Assembly (NCBI RefSeq): GCF_024213555.1
Contig: NZ_JANAVO010000002.1
Location: 480,269-544,268 of the forward strand
Length of the DNA stretch: 64,000 bases
Source of the DNA: Allokutzneria sp. A3M-2-11 16
GTDB lineage: Bacteria > Actinomycetota > Actinomycetes > Mycobacteriales > Pseudonocardiaceae
Reading direction: 5' to 3'
The notes under the pieces were generated by a model. The model ran no database searches and was not told the DNA's origin. It saw only the letters and a program-made list of their open reading frames with translations. Position numbers and translations under genes: made by a program. Below are positions 1 through 8,305 of the stretch, piece by piece (the stretch's first letter is position 1; each line of letters starts with the position of its first letter).

Positions 1-1
1 C

Positions 2-1603
2 ACCGGTTTCCTGCGCACCGGGATGACCGGGATGACCGAGTTCCAGGCGGTCACCAGCGGGAGCTCGGCCTCGCGGCTGGTCAGGACGCTGGCCGGGTGG
101 AGCCCGCCGCCGCCGACCGCGTGGCTGCCCGCGCCGGCCCCGCACGACCTGGACACCGTGCTGTACCCGCTGGTGATCACCGACGACGGGCGGCTGCTGG
201 CCAAGCACACGCACTTCTCCCCGCAGGAGCGGTTGTCCACGCCGATCGGCGTGCTCGACGACCCGGGGGCGCTCGCGCACTACTCGCTGCTGTTCGACTT
301 CGCCGGGCCGCACGGGCACCTGGCCGCCTACGGCCAGCCGGGTTCGGGCACCTCGACGGCGCTGTGCACGCTGCTGGCCTCGCTGGCGCTGCGGCACCCG
401 GCCGACCAGGTCGGCTGCCTGCTGGTGGACCTCGACCCCGGGGGCCGTCCGCTGAGCGCGCTGCGCGAGCTGGGCAACGTCCTGGGCAGCGCGGGCGCCG
501 ACGAGCCCGAGCAGATCACCGAGCTGGTGTACCGGGCAGGGCAGGTGGTCCGCTCGCGGGAGGCGCTGTTCTCCTCGCTGGGCATCGAGTCGATCGAGGT
601 GCTGCGGCAGCGCAGGCTGCACGGTGAGCCGCTGGACGAATGGCCGTCGGACGTGTTCCTGCTCATCGACGGCTGGCCCCGGCTGCGCGAGCGGTTCCCG
701 GACCTGGTGCCGCTGGTGGAGCACCTGGTCGACTCCGGGCCGCTCTACGGCGTGCACCTGGCGCTGGCCACCGACAGCTGGCAGGCGATCGACCGGCAGA
801 TGCGGTCCAAGCTGGGCACGACGCTGGAGCTGCACGAGGCGGGCCGGGGTGTCGAGGCGGGCGGCCACGACATCCAGGTGGCCCGGCCGCGCATCCAGGG
901 CTGCCCGGACCTGCCGACGCTCGCGGCGACCCTGGCGCGGTTCAGCGCGGTCTCCCCGCAGCCCGCTCCCGTGCTCGAAGAGCCGGTCGCCGAGGTGCTG
1001 CCCGAGCCCGAGCCAGAGCCGGAAACCCGCGGACCGGAAATCGTTGCGCCGCAAGCACCTCCGCCTCCGCCGCAGAGCACGGTGACCTGGGACCCGGTGG
1101 CCAACCCGCACTTCGCGGTGTTCGGCGAGGCGGGCCCCGAACGGACCGGGCTGCTGCGCGCGCTGATGCGCGAGGTCACGCAGCGGCACCCGGCCACGCA
1201 GAGCAAGGTGCTGCTCTTCGACTACCGCAGCGAGCTGCGCGACGCCGCGGAGGAGCTGGGCGACCACCTGGTGGGCTACGCCGACGACCCGGAGACGGGC
1301 GCGGAGATGCTGCGCGACCTGCACGCCTTGCTGCGCAACAGGTTGCCGCCGGTGGAGGTGCCCGCCGAGGCGGTGCGCGACCGCAACTGGTGGAACGGGC
1401 CCGACCTGTACCTGGTCGTCGACGACTACGACGGCGTCAGCGCGGGTCCGATCGGCCTGTCCTGGCTGAGCCCGTTGCTGCCGATCGCCGACGACCTCGG
1501 CTTCCACCTGCTGCTCTCGTGCGCGCCGCGGGTGCCGGAGGACCTCGCCGACGATCCGCTGCTGGACCGGCTGTGCGCGCTGTACACGCCGCGCGAGGGC
1601 TGA
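2..1603 (+). CDS. eccC: Type VII secretion ATPase EccC, C-terminal part (5' truncated by window)
   Basis: The frame is open to the left window edge, so only about the last 530 residues of an expected ~1300-residue protein are seen. EccC is the membrane-bound FtsK/SpoIIIE ATPase that recruits and drives WXG100 substrates in ESX secretion. Two ATPase modules are visible. The first has a P-loop GQPGSGTST around residue 105 and a Walker B-like VFLLIDGW. After a Pro/Glu-rich linker the second has a degenerate P-loop (GEAGPERTG) and a Walker B-like LYLVVDDYD. This fits the second and third ATPase domains of EccC; the degenerate last P-loop suggests a regulatory site. The in-frame ATG at 23 is internal, not a real start. 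The gene abuts the convergent membrane-protein gene with no gap (stops at 1601-1603 and 1604-1606). Confidence 0.85.
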   Translation, partial: TGFLRTGMTGMTEFQAVTSGSSASRLVRTLAGWSPPPPTAWLPAPAPHDLDTVLYPLVITDDGRLLAKHTHFSPQERLSTPIGVLDDPGALAHYSLLFDFAGPHGHLAAYGQPGSGTSTALCTLLASLALRHPADQVGCLLVDLDPGGRPLSALRELGNVLGSAGADEPEQITELVYRAGQVVRSREALFSSLGIESIEVLRQRRLHGEPLDEWPSDVFLLIDGWPRLRERFPDLVPLVEHLVDSGPLYGVHLALATDSWQAIDRQMRSKLGTTLELHEAGRGVEAGGHDIQVARPRIQGCPDLPTLAATLARFSAVSPQPAPVLEEPVAEVLPEPEPEPETRGPEIVAPQAPPPPPQSTVTWDPVANPHFAVFGEAGPERTGLLRALMREVTQRHPATQSKVLLFDYRSELRDAAEELGDHLVGYADDPETGAEMLRDLHALLRNRLPPVEVPAEAVRDRNWWNGPDLYLVVDDYDGVSAGPIGLSWLSPLLPIADDLGFHLLLSCAPRVPEDLADDPLLDRLCALYTPREG

Positions 1604-2611
1604 TCAGCCCGCCACGCTGAGCGGGCTCCGGGTCTCGGGCGGTAGCACCTTCGCCGCCTGGGCCCGGAGCCACAGCCCCAGCACCACCAGCGCGACGAAC
1701 TCGCTGACCTCGAAGGCGATCCACGACGGCGCTCGGTAGGCGTCGGGGAGGATCTCCGCCAGCCGGACGGACTTCTCGAACGCCAACAACCCGCAGATCA
1801 CGGCGACGGCCCGCAACCACGCGACGGGGGCTCGCCACAGCCTCCGGTAGTGCGCAACCAGGTACGCCACCGCGGCGAGCGGCACGTACACGTGGAAGCC
1901 CAGCCACATCGTCCAGCTGAGGCTCACGAACGCCGCGACGAAGCCGACCAGCGCCACGAGCCACCACCGCGCCCTGACGGGCGGCGTATCGGAGTGGAAC
2001 GCGACCAGGGCGCACAGCAGCATGAACGCCTCGACCACGTAGCTGGCCAGCAAGGACCCGGGCGGGCTGCTCAGGCTCGCCACGACGTCGACCGTGGACA
2101 CCGTCAGCAACAGCAGCGACAGGAGCGCGCCCACCTTCGCCACCCGACGAGCGCCGAGGAGCAGTGCCAGGAACGTCAGCACCGTGGTGCCGTCCATGGC
2201 CGCAGTCAGCACCGACCGCAGGTCCCACGGTGGCTGGATGGGGCCGGTGACACCATCGATGGTGACGTAGTGGATGTAGTAGAGCTCCGGGACGACCCGG
2301 GACAGCCAGTGGTTCAGCGAGGACGCCACACCGAGCAGCAGGCCGATCAGCGCGACCAGCCGGACGACCTGCCCCTTGACCAACGCTCGCGGGCTGCCCG
2401 TGCGGCCGGGCCAGCGGGTGCGGACGGACAACGCCAGGAGGCTGCCGAACTCGCCCCAGCCCGGCCAGCCGAAGTCGTGCCGCACGTCCGCGTCGGGGTC
2501 CCGGTTCACGTCCTCAAGGAAGGCCGAGACCATCTCCTCTTCGCGCTCGGCCCGGTACCACCGCGGCAGGACCCGCAGCATCCTGCGGTAACGCAGCTCC
2601 AACAGGGTCAT
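1604..2611 (-). CDS. Multi-pass membrane protein coupled to a PadR regulator
   Basis: This is a protein of about 335 residues. It has a cytosolic N-terminus (residues ~1-70) with a helical, charged segment (REEEMVSAFLEDV) resembling the prefix domain seen next to PadR regulators. About seven or eight hydrophobic segments follow. I do not recognise an enzymatic motif. The ATG at 2611 is chosen because it overlaps the padR stop as ATGA (2608-2611); an upstream in-frame codon at 2635 would lie inside padR. PadR-linked membrane proteins of this layout often take part in envelope stress or transport control. That role is inference from context only. Confidence 0.7.
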   Translation of the reverse strand: MTLLELRYRRMLRVLPRWYRAEREEEMVSAFLEDVNRDPDADVRHDFGWPGWGEFGSLLALSVRTRWPGRTGSPRALVKGQVVRLVALIGLLLGVASSLNHWLSRVVPELYYIHYVTIDGVTGPIQPPWDLRSVLTAAMDGTTVLTFLALLLGARRVAKVGALLSLLLLTVSTVDVVASLSSPPGSLLASYVVEAFMLLCALVAFHSDTPPVRARWWLVALVGFVAAFVSLSWTMWLGFHVYVPLAAVAYLVAHYRRLWRAPVAWLRAVAVICGLLAFEKSVRLAEILPDAYRAPSWIAFEVSEFVALVVLGLWLRAQAAKVLPPETRSPLSVAG

Positions 2612-2934
2612 GCCGGTCCTCCCTCGAAGCCCCACGCCCGCAGCCGGGACGCGGCGGCCCGCGCGTTGCTCTCCAGCCGCGAGATCTCGGCGTGCAGCGC
2701 CCGCGCGCCCTCGTTCGTCAGCCGGTAGTACCGCCGCAACCGGCCCTGGTGCACCTCGTCCCGGTCGTGTTCGACCAGGCCCGACGCCACCAGCCGGTCC
2801 AGCACGCCGTACAGCGTTCCCACCCGCAACCGGACGCGCTCCTCGGTCAGCTCCCCCACCGCGCGCACGATCGCGTAGCCGTGCAGGGTCTCCTCCGCCA
2901 GCACGGTCAACACCAGGAATGTCTGTTCGTTCAT
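2608..2934 (-). CDS. PadR-family transcriptional regulator
   Basis: A small winged-helix protein of 108 residues, typical of short PadR repressors (PadR-s2). The N-terminus reads MNEQTFLVLTVLAEETLHGY, followed by the family hallmark of a recognition helix and wing (RVGTLYGVLDRLVASGLVEH, then GRLRRYYRLTNEGARAL). The start is set at the ATG at 2934; the same frame reaches 2994, but that would run through the operator. It is the first gene of a two-gene operon with the membrane protein. A perfect 9-bp inverted repeat just upstream (2958-2980) implies autorepression, the usual arrangement in this family. Confidence 0.88.
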   Translation of the reverse strand: MNEQTFLVLTVLAEETLHGYAIVRAVGELTEERVRLRVGTLYGVLDRLVASGLVEHDRDEVHQGRLRRYYRLTNEGARALHAEISRLESNARAAASRLRAWGFEGGPA

Positions 2935-2957
2935 CGCCTCGGACGCCACACCGCCAC

Positions 2958-2980
2958 TATATATCGCTCTCCGATATATA
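2958..2980. promoter_or_regulatory. Putative PadR operator (TATATATCG-N5-CGATATATA)
   Basis: Perfect 9-bp inverted repeat with a 5-nt spacer, 24 bp upstream of the padR start. It is a strikingly AT-rich island in a GC-rich region. Short PadR proteins bind ATAT-rich dyads of this form, so binding by the adjacent PadR is likely. It probably also contains the -10 element. Confidence 0.75.
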
Positions 2981-2998
2981 CCAACGTCGAGCACGGAG

Positions 2999-3040
2999 AA
3001 GGCCCGTCCGCCGAGTTCGGGGGCTCGGCGGACGGGCCTT
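2999..3040 (-). terminator. Strong hairpin terminator, 17-bp perfect stem
   Basis: Arms at 2999-3015 and 3024-3040 pair perfectly around an 8-nt loop. The hairpin lies downstream, in the minus direction, of the six-gene sugar-acid operon that ends at 3186, so it likely terminates that transcript before padR. There is no U tract, which is normal in actinobacteria. Confidence 0.75.
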
Positions 3041-3060
3041 CAGCCGGGGTGGGTCGGACG

Positions 3061-3168
3061 GTCTTCAAGTACCCCCGACCCCCGTCCCAGCGGTCTCAAA
3101 CCGCCCCCAACCTCGGGGTTCGATGCGGTTTGAGATGCCCGGGGCGGGGGTTCGCAGGACTTGAAGAC
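3061..3168. repeat. Nested-palindrome repeat, copy A (108 bp)
   Basis: Left end GTCTTCAAGTAC at 3061-3072, right end GGACTTGAAGAC at 3157-3168 (one change from the consensus). The middle stem is TCTCAAACCGC paired with GCGGTTTGAGA (3125-3135), and a short GC-rich centre follows (AACCTCGGGGTT). It lies 17 nt beyond the stop of the gene ending at 3186. Three more copies are at 12871, 47776 and 62923. Confidence 0.85.
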
Positions 3169-3185
3169 GTCCCAACCTCGCGCGC

Positions 3186-4325
3186 TCAGAGGGAGCTGAG
3201 CGCCTCGCGGATCGCGGTGAGGCGGGCCGGGGAGGCAAGGCCCGCGTGGTAGACGTGCAGCTCGTCCACGCCCGCCGCCAGGTAGCGCTCGAACTCGGTG
3301 CGGAGGGCGTCGGCGTCGACCGGACGGGGCGGGAGGGTCAGGACGTAGGCGGCCAGCCCTCGATCGGGACCCGCGAGGGCGCGCGCGGCCTCAATGCCCG
3401 GGACGCTCGCCTCCGGCCCTGGCCAGCAGGTCACCACCACGGTGTCGATGTCCTCGTTGATCACGGGGGCGACGGTGGCGAACGGGCCCGCGGCCCACGG
3501 GTCGGCGTTGCCGTGCACGGAGATCGCCGCTCCGGGGGCCAGCGAACGGATCTCCTTGACCAGCAACGATCTCAGGTCGGCCGCGATACCCGTGCGCACA
3601 TCGCGGAGCCGCTCTGCGAGACCCCCGAGAGCGTCCTCCACCGAGGAAGGCACAGGACCATCCACAGTCGACTTGACGGCCGCGCGGAGCCGGTCGGCGT
3701 CGAGGTCGGCCTTGGCGTAGCGCGCGAGGCAGCCGGAGCAGAAGCACAGCGACAGCAGCTGCTGGTGCACCTTTCCCCAGTCCGCGCCGTCGGTCTTCTC
3801 ATGGTGGCCACCGTGGAAGAAACCCAAGGGCCCACAGGCTTCGAGGATGACGCCCTCCGGCTCGCCGAGCGTGACGATCTCGCGAACCAAAGTCGAACAG
3901 TACTCGAGAACGTCCTCATTGGACGGACACAAAGCGTAGGGGTACAGATCTCCGAAAGCGTTGCGCACCACGAGATCCGGGTTCGCCGAGCCCAAGTGGG
4001 TGGAGTGCGTCAGCACAGTCCACGCATGCACGGGCAGCCCCACCGAACGCAGGGAGGCCCTTGCCGCACCGAAGGAATCACCAGGCGCCCAGCTCGGTGC
4101 GGGCGGAACCAGGCGCCCCTGCCACTCCGAAGGCCGGATAGGCACATAGCAGGCGGCGTGGGCCGCGTTGACCATGCGGTGCTGAGGGTGGAACGGAGTC
4201 GCGGCCCGTGTTGTGTGGTAGGAGGCGGCGAGGGCCACCGCATCCACACCGAGGCTCGCGATGCGTTCTGCGGCAGCCGGATCGCCTACGACGTCCCAGG
4301 TGTAGGCGTAGGGAATCTTGGTCAC
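3186..4325 (-). CDS. Uncharacterised protein of the sugar-acid operon (TIM-barrel-like)
   Basis: I do not recognise a named family. The protein has about 379 residues and no signal peptide. The N-terminus reads TKIPYAYTWDVVGDPAAAER. Alternating strand/helix periodicity (EGVILEACG, AISVHGNA, DIDTVVVTCWPG, GVDELHVYHAG) suggests a TIM barrel such as a glycoside-hydrolase-like fold. A Cys cluster (LSLCFCSGC) resembles those of uncharacterised glycosidase-like proteins. It is the last gene of the aldarate operon. The GTG start at 4325 overlaps the gudD stop as GTGA, implying translational coupling. Possible roles are release of uronic acid from a uronoside or handling of an aldarolactone, but neither is shown by the sequence. 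Confidence 0.7.
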   Translation of the reverse strand: MTKIPYAYTWDVVGDPAAAERIASLGVDAVALAASYHTTRAATPFHPQHRMVNAAHAACYVPIRPSEWQGRLVPPAPSWAPGDSFGAARASLRSVGLPVHAWTVLTHSTHLGSANPDLVVRNAFGDLYPYALCPSNEDVLEYCSTLVREIVTLGEPEGVILEACGPLGFFHGGHHEKTDGADWGKVHQQLLSLCFCSGCLARYAKADLDADRLRAAVKSTVDGPVPSSVEDALGGLAERLRDVRTGIAADLRSLLVKEIRSLAPGAAISVHGNADPWAAGPFATVAPVINEDIDTVVVTCWPGPEASVPGIEAARALAGPDRGLAAYVLTLPPRPVDADALRTEFERYLAAGVDELHVYHAGLASPARLTAIREALSSL

Positions 4326-5581
4326 CAACGCGGTCGCTTCCTCTCATAGCCCGGCTCGAACCGCTGCATGTACCCGGTGTCATCGCGCTGCCGGATACCG
4401 CAGTTCACGTAGTTCTCGTGCAACCGCGCCAGCTTGTCACGGTCCAGCTCGACCCCGAGACCCGGCGTCGTCGGCACCGGAATCGCTCCGTCTACAAAGG
4501 ACAGCACGCCGGGCACCACCACGTCGTCGGACGCGTTCCACGGGTAGTGCGTGTCGCAGGCGTAGCCCAGGTTCGGCGTGGCTGCGGCCAGGTGGGTCAT
4601 CGCGGCGAGGCTGATGCCGAGGTGGGAGTTGGAGTGCATGGACAGGCCGATGCCGAAGGTGCGGCAGATCGCGGCCAGCTCGCGCGAGCGGTTCAGCCCG
4701 CCCCAGTAGTGGTGGTCGGACAGGATGACCTGCACCGCGCCCAGCTCCACCGACTCCGCCAGGTGCTCGAACGCGACGACGCACATGTTGGTGGCCAACG
4801 GGATGTCCACCTTCGCCGCGACCTCCGCCATGCCGGGGATGCTCGGCGTCGGGTCCTCGAAGTACTCCAGGACCCCGGCCAGCTCCCCCGCTACGCGCAC
4901 GGACGTCTCCGGGGACCAGGCCGCGTTCGGGTCGATGCGGAGCGGGTGGTCCGGGAAAGCCTCCCGCAGCGCGTGCACGGCAGCGATCTCCTGCTCCGGC
5001 GGGAAGACGCCGCCCTTGAGCTTGATCGAACCGAAGCCGTACTCGTCGATCATCTTCCGCGCCTGCGCGACGATGCCGTCCGGGGTGACCGCCTCGCCCC
5101 ACTCGTCGCCCGGCGACCCGGGATGTCCTGCCCACTTGTAGAAAAGGTAAGCGCTGTAAGGAACTTCTGCTCGGACGGCGCCGCCCAGCAGGTCGCTCAC
5201 CGGGCGCCCGAGGACCTTGCCCTGGACGTCCAGGCACGCCACCTCGAACGGCGAGAACACGCGGTCGATCGTGCCCTCGGCGGTGATCTGCCCGGTGAGA
5301 CCGTGCTTGTCCGAGTTGCTCGCGCCGCCGAGCACGGTGGAAACCTTGGCGCGCAAGGCGTTCGTCGCGAACACGTCGAGCCCGGCGAGCTGCGGCGCAA
5401 CCGCGTTCAGCAGGTCGAGGTGGCCCTGGTCGCCGTAGCTCTCGCCGAGCCCGGAGACGCCGTCCTCGGTGATCACCTCGATGATGCTGCGCAGCGCCCA
5501 CGGTTCGTGCACGCCCGCCGAGTTCAGCAGCGGCGGGTCCGCGAACGCGATCGGCGTGATGACGACCTCGCGGATCTTCAC
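4322..5581 (-). CDS. gudD: Glucarate dehydratase
   Basis: Cytosolic enolase-superfamily enzyme of 419 residues that dehydrates D-glucarate (and L-idarate) to 5-dehydro-4-deoxyglucarate. The full catalytic set is visible. The KxK motif is KLK at 187-189. Metal ligands are in RIDPNAAW (D217), YFEDP (E242) and the SDHHYWGG strand (D289). N265 is in TNMCV, and the His-Asp dyad base is in MHSNSHLGIS (H316). These match the glucarate dehydratase subgroup rather than mandelate racemase or muconate enzymes. The ATG at 5581 overlaps the kdgD stop as ATGA, and its own stop overlaps the next start. Activity on galactarate as well cannot be excluded. Confidence 0.93.
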   Translation of the reverse strand: MKIREVVITPIAFADPPLLNSAGVHEPWALRSIIEVITEDGVSGLGESYGDQGHLDLLNAVAPQLAGLDVFATNALRAKVSTVLGGASNSDKHGLTGQITAEGTIDRVFSPFEVACLDVQGKVLGRPVSDLLGGAVRAEVPYSAYLFYKWAGHPGSPGDEWGEAVTPDGIVAQARKMIDEYGFGSIKLKGGVFPPEQEIAAVHALREAFPDHPLRIDPNAAWSPETSVRVAGELAGVLEYFEDPTPSIPGMAEVAAKVDIPLATNMCVVAFEHLAESVELGAVQVILSDHHYWGGLNRSRELAAICRTFGIGLSMHSNSHLGISLAAMTHLAAATPNLGYACDTHYPWNASDDVVVPGVLSFVDGAIPVPTTPGLGVELDRDKLARLHENYVNCGIRQRDDTGYMQRFEPGYERKRPRW

Positions 5582-6477
5582 AGCAGCTCCAGGCCCTTGG
5601 CGATGATCCGGTCCAGCTCGCGCACGTGCTCCGGTGACGGGTCCACCAGCGGCGCGCGCACCGAACCGACTTCGAGGCCGCGCAAGCGAACTCCGGCCTT
5701 GACCAACGAGACCGCGTAGCCGGGCACGGTGTCGCGTAGCTCCACCAAGGGGCGGAAGAACTCGCTGAGGAAAGTGTTGACCTGCGCGGTGTTGCCGGTG
5801 GTGACCGCCTCGTAGAAGGCCAGCGAAATCTCTGGGGCGAAACAGAAAACCGCCGAGGAGTACAGCTCCACACCGATACCCCGGTAGGCGGGCACGGTCA
5901 TCTCCGCGGTGGGCAGACCGTTGAAGAACTGGAAAGGCTTGTGCACGGCTTTGCGGACCGCGAGCACGATGCGCTGCATCTGGTCCAGGTCGCCGAGCCC
6001 GTCCTTGAAGCCGACCACGGTGGGCAGGTTCGCCGCCCGCACCGCGCTCTCCGGCGTGAACACCGCGTTGTTGCGCTGGTAGACGATCAGCGGGAGGTCC
6101 GACGCGGACGCGACCTGCTCGACGTAGTCGATCAGCCCGTCCGGCGGGGAGCCCACGAGGTAGGGCGGCAGCAGCAGGATGCCGTCTGCACCCGCGCGCT
6201 GGGCGATCGCGGCGTACCGGCGGGCCAGCGGCAGCGGACCGCCCGCGCCCGCGAAGACCGGCGCTTTCCCAGCGGTGGCCTCGACCGCGACGCGGACGAC
6301 GCGCTCGTACTCCTCGGGCTCCAGCGCGTGGAACTCGCCGGTGCCGCAGGCCGCGAAGACGCCGCCGGGTCCCGCGTCCACCCCGTGCTTCACGTGCTCG
6401 GCCAGCACCCCCTCGGCCAGCTCGCCGGTCCCGGTGAACGGCGTCACCGGGAAGAACAGCACTCCATCCAGCTGCAT
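5578..6477 (-). CDS. kdgD: 5-dehydro-4-deoxyglucarate dehydratase
   Basis: Dihydrodipicolinate synthase/N-acetylneuraminate lyase family protein of 299 residues. It converts 5-dehydro-4-deoxyglucarate, the product of the next gene, to 2-oxoglutarate semialdehyde with loss of CO2 and water. The N-terminus MQLDGVLFFPVTPF is typical of this class. The Schiff-base lysine is K158 in VVGFKDGLGD, and the conserved tyrosine is Y133 in IVYQRN. The ATG at 6477 is preferred because GAGG lies 6 nt upstream. An ATG at 6498 overlaps the permease stop as ATGA but has its purine run directly against the codon; that start would add seven residues. The downstream gudD start overlaps the kdgD stop. Confidence 0.92.
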   Translation of the reverse strand: MQLDGVLFFPVTPFTGTGELAEGVLAEHVKHGVDAGPGGVFAACGTGEFHALEPEEYERVVRVAVEATAGKAPVFAGAGGPLPLARRYAAIAQRAGADGILLLPPYLVGSPPDGLIDYVEQVASASDLPLIVYQRNNAVFTPESAVRAANLPTVVGFKDGLGDLDQMQRIVLAVRKAVHKPFQFFNGLPTAEMTVPAYRGIGVELYSSAVFCFAPEISLAFYEAVTTGNTAQVNTFLSEFFRPLVELRDTVPGYAVSLVKAGVRLRGLEVGSVRAPLVDPSPEHVRELDRIIAKGLELL

Positions 6478-6494
6478 GTGAGACCTCACGCGAT

Positions 6495-7348
6495 TCATCC
6501 CTTCACCGCACCGGAGGTGATGCCGCGAAGGAAGGATTTCTGAAGGGACAGGTACACCAGCAGGCTCGGCACCAGAGCGAGCAACGCGCCCGCGAGCACG
6601 ACTCCGGGGCCGACCTGGTCGTCGGAGCGCAGCGAGGCGAGCGCCACGGTGAGCGTGTAGTCGGCCGGTTCGGTGGCCACGATCAGCGGGAGCAGGTACT
6701 GGTCCCAGATCATGGTGAAGCCGAACACCGCGACGACGCCGAGGGCCGGGCGGCACAGCGGGACGACGATCTGCGCGAAGATCCGCAGCTCGCCCGCACC
6801 GTCCACTTTGGCCGCTTCCTCCAGCTCGGCCGGGATCTCCTTCATGAACTCGGTCATCACGAAGATGGAGAAACCCCAGGCGCCCAAGGGAAGGATCACG
6901 CCGAGCAGGGTCCCCTTGAGACCGAGCTGGCCGATCGTCAGCGACAGCGGGATCGCGATGACCTCCTCGGGGAGCATCATCGTGGTGAGCACCGCGAGCA
7001 TCACCAGCGCCTGCGCGCGGAACTTCTTGCGCGCCAAGGCGTACGCGGCGAACACGCTCACCGACACCTGGAGCAGCAGCCCGCCGCCCGCGATCACCAG
7101 TGAGTTGACGAGGTAGCCCCAGATCCCGCGCTCGCCAGCCACCTCGAAGTTGATCGTCGAGGGGTTGTTCGGCAGCAGCGACAGCTTCGTGGGGTCCGGG
7201 CTGTGGTCGAACGCGCCGGAGAACACGGTGATCAGCGGCCCGCAGAAGACAAGCAGCGCGGCGACGCACATGGCTGCCCGGCCCACCATGCCCACGCGGC
7301 TCGGTCCCCAGCCGAGGGCCGTGTCGCAGTGCCGGGCGACTCCCGCAC
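6495..7348 (-). CDS. Sugar-acid ABC transporter permease (CUT1, MalG-type)
   Basis: Integral membrane permease of about 284 residues with six predicted helices. The EAA loop (ELEEAAKVDGAGELRIFAQI) docks the ATPase, and the C-terminus FLRGITSGAVKG is characteristic of MalG-like subunits. The GTG at 7348 directly follows the stop of the partner permease, with AGGAGG 8 nt upstream. With the other permease and the lipoprotein it forms an importer. No ATPase gene is present, so a shared MsiK-type ATPase elsewhere is likely, as is common for actinobacterial CUT1 systems. The substrate is inferred to be a uronic or aldaric acid from the operon enzymes. Confidence 0.9.
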
Positions 7349-8305
7349 TCACATGGCCTCCTTGCGCCTGCGGTAGTACTGCACGAGCAGTGTCAGCAAC
7401 AGGGTCACCAGGAACAGCACCACCGAACCCGCCGACGCGACGCCGAGCTCGTTGCGCTCGAACCCCAGGGAGAACACCCGGGTCATCCACACGTCCGTCG
7501 AACCCGCGGGGCCGCCGCCGGTGAGCACGTAGACCTCGGTGAACACCCGCAGGCCACGAATCGCAGCCAGGGTGAGGAGAATCGTGATCACCGGGCGCAG
7601 CGCGGGAAGCGTGACGTGGCGCAGCCGTTGCAGCGTCGTGGCTCCGTCGATCGCGGAGGACTCGTAGAGCTGGCGGTCGATCCCGGCCAACCCGGCCAGG
7701 ATGATCACCATGTCGTAGGGGGCGCCCTTCCAGACGCCGACGCCCATCACTGACCAGAGCGCGGTGTCCGGGCTGTCCAGGAACGGTTGCGCCCCAATGC
7801 CGAACCAGCTCAGCACCGAGTTCAGGAAGCCCTCGTCGGCCGGGAAGTACAGCAGCCGCCAGATCTCGCCGACCACCGCGGTCGCCGCCACCACGGGCAG
7901 GAACACCGCGGAGCGCACGAACCACAGGGACCTCGCGCTGCCTTCGAGCAGCAGCGCCAACGCGAAGCCGAGGACCATCGCGCCCGCGGTCTGCCCGAAG
8001 GCCAGGACCAGCGTGCGGCCCAACGCGGACTGGAACCGCTCGTCGGTCAGCACGGTGACGTAGTTGTCCAGCCCCACCCACAGGTCACCGAGGAACGGGC
8101 GGACGTTGAACAGGCTCAGCCGGATGCCCTCGGCCATCGGGATGTACTTGAACAGCAAGAAGATCAGCAGCGCCGGGGCCAGGAACAGCCACGGGGCAAG
8201 GGGTCCCGTGAGGCGGCGACGGTGCCGCCGCCTCACGGGGTGGAGCCCAACGGCACCGCCGCCACTAGCCGTCGGGTCCACGTCCTTGGTGGCCAGGGTG
8301 GTCAC
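7349..8305 (-). CDS. Sugar-acid ABC transporter permease (CUT1, MalF-type)
   Basis: Membrane permease of about 318 residues. The cytosolic N-terminus is basic (VRRRHRRRLTGPLAP), followed by six helices. The EAA-like loop reads YESSAIDGATTLQRLRHVTL. The GTG at 8305 overlaps the stop of the binding-protein gene as GTGA, so translation is coupled. A short Arg-rich N-terminal tail before helix 1 is typical of MalF-type subunits. It pairs with the permease immediately downstream. Confidence 0.9.
   Translation of the reverse strand: MTTLATKDVDPTASGGGAVGLHPVRRRHRRRLTGPLAPWLFLAPALLIFLLFKYIPMAEGIRLSLFNVRPFLGDLWVGLDNYVTVLTDERFQSALGRTLVLAFGQTAGAMVLGFALALLLEGSARSLWFVRSAVFLPVVAATAVVGEIWRLLYFPADEGFLNSVLSWFGIGAQPFLDSPDTALWSVMGVGVWKGAPYDMVIILAGLAGIDRQLYESSAIDGATTLQRLRHVTLPALRPVITILLTLAAIRGLRVFTEVYVLTGGGPAGSTDVWMTRVFSLGFERNELGVASAGSVVLFLVTLLLTLLVQYYRRRKEAM

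Noticed and set aside
1437-2228. Long open frame opposite eccC and the PadR-linked membrane gene
   Set aside because: It is a GC-bias shadow with Arg/Gly/Ala-rich composition and no domains; the opposite-strand genes have clear features.
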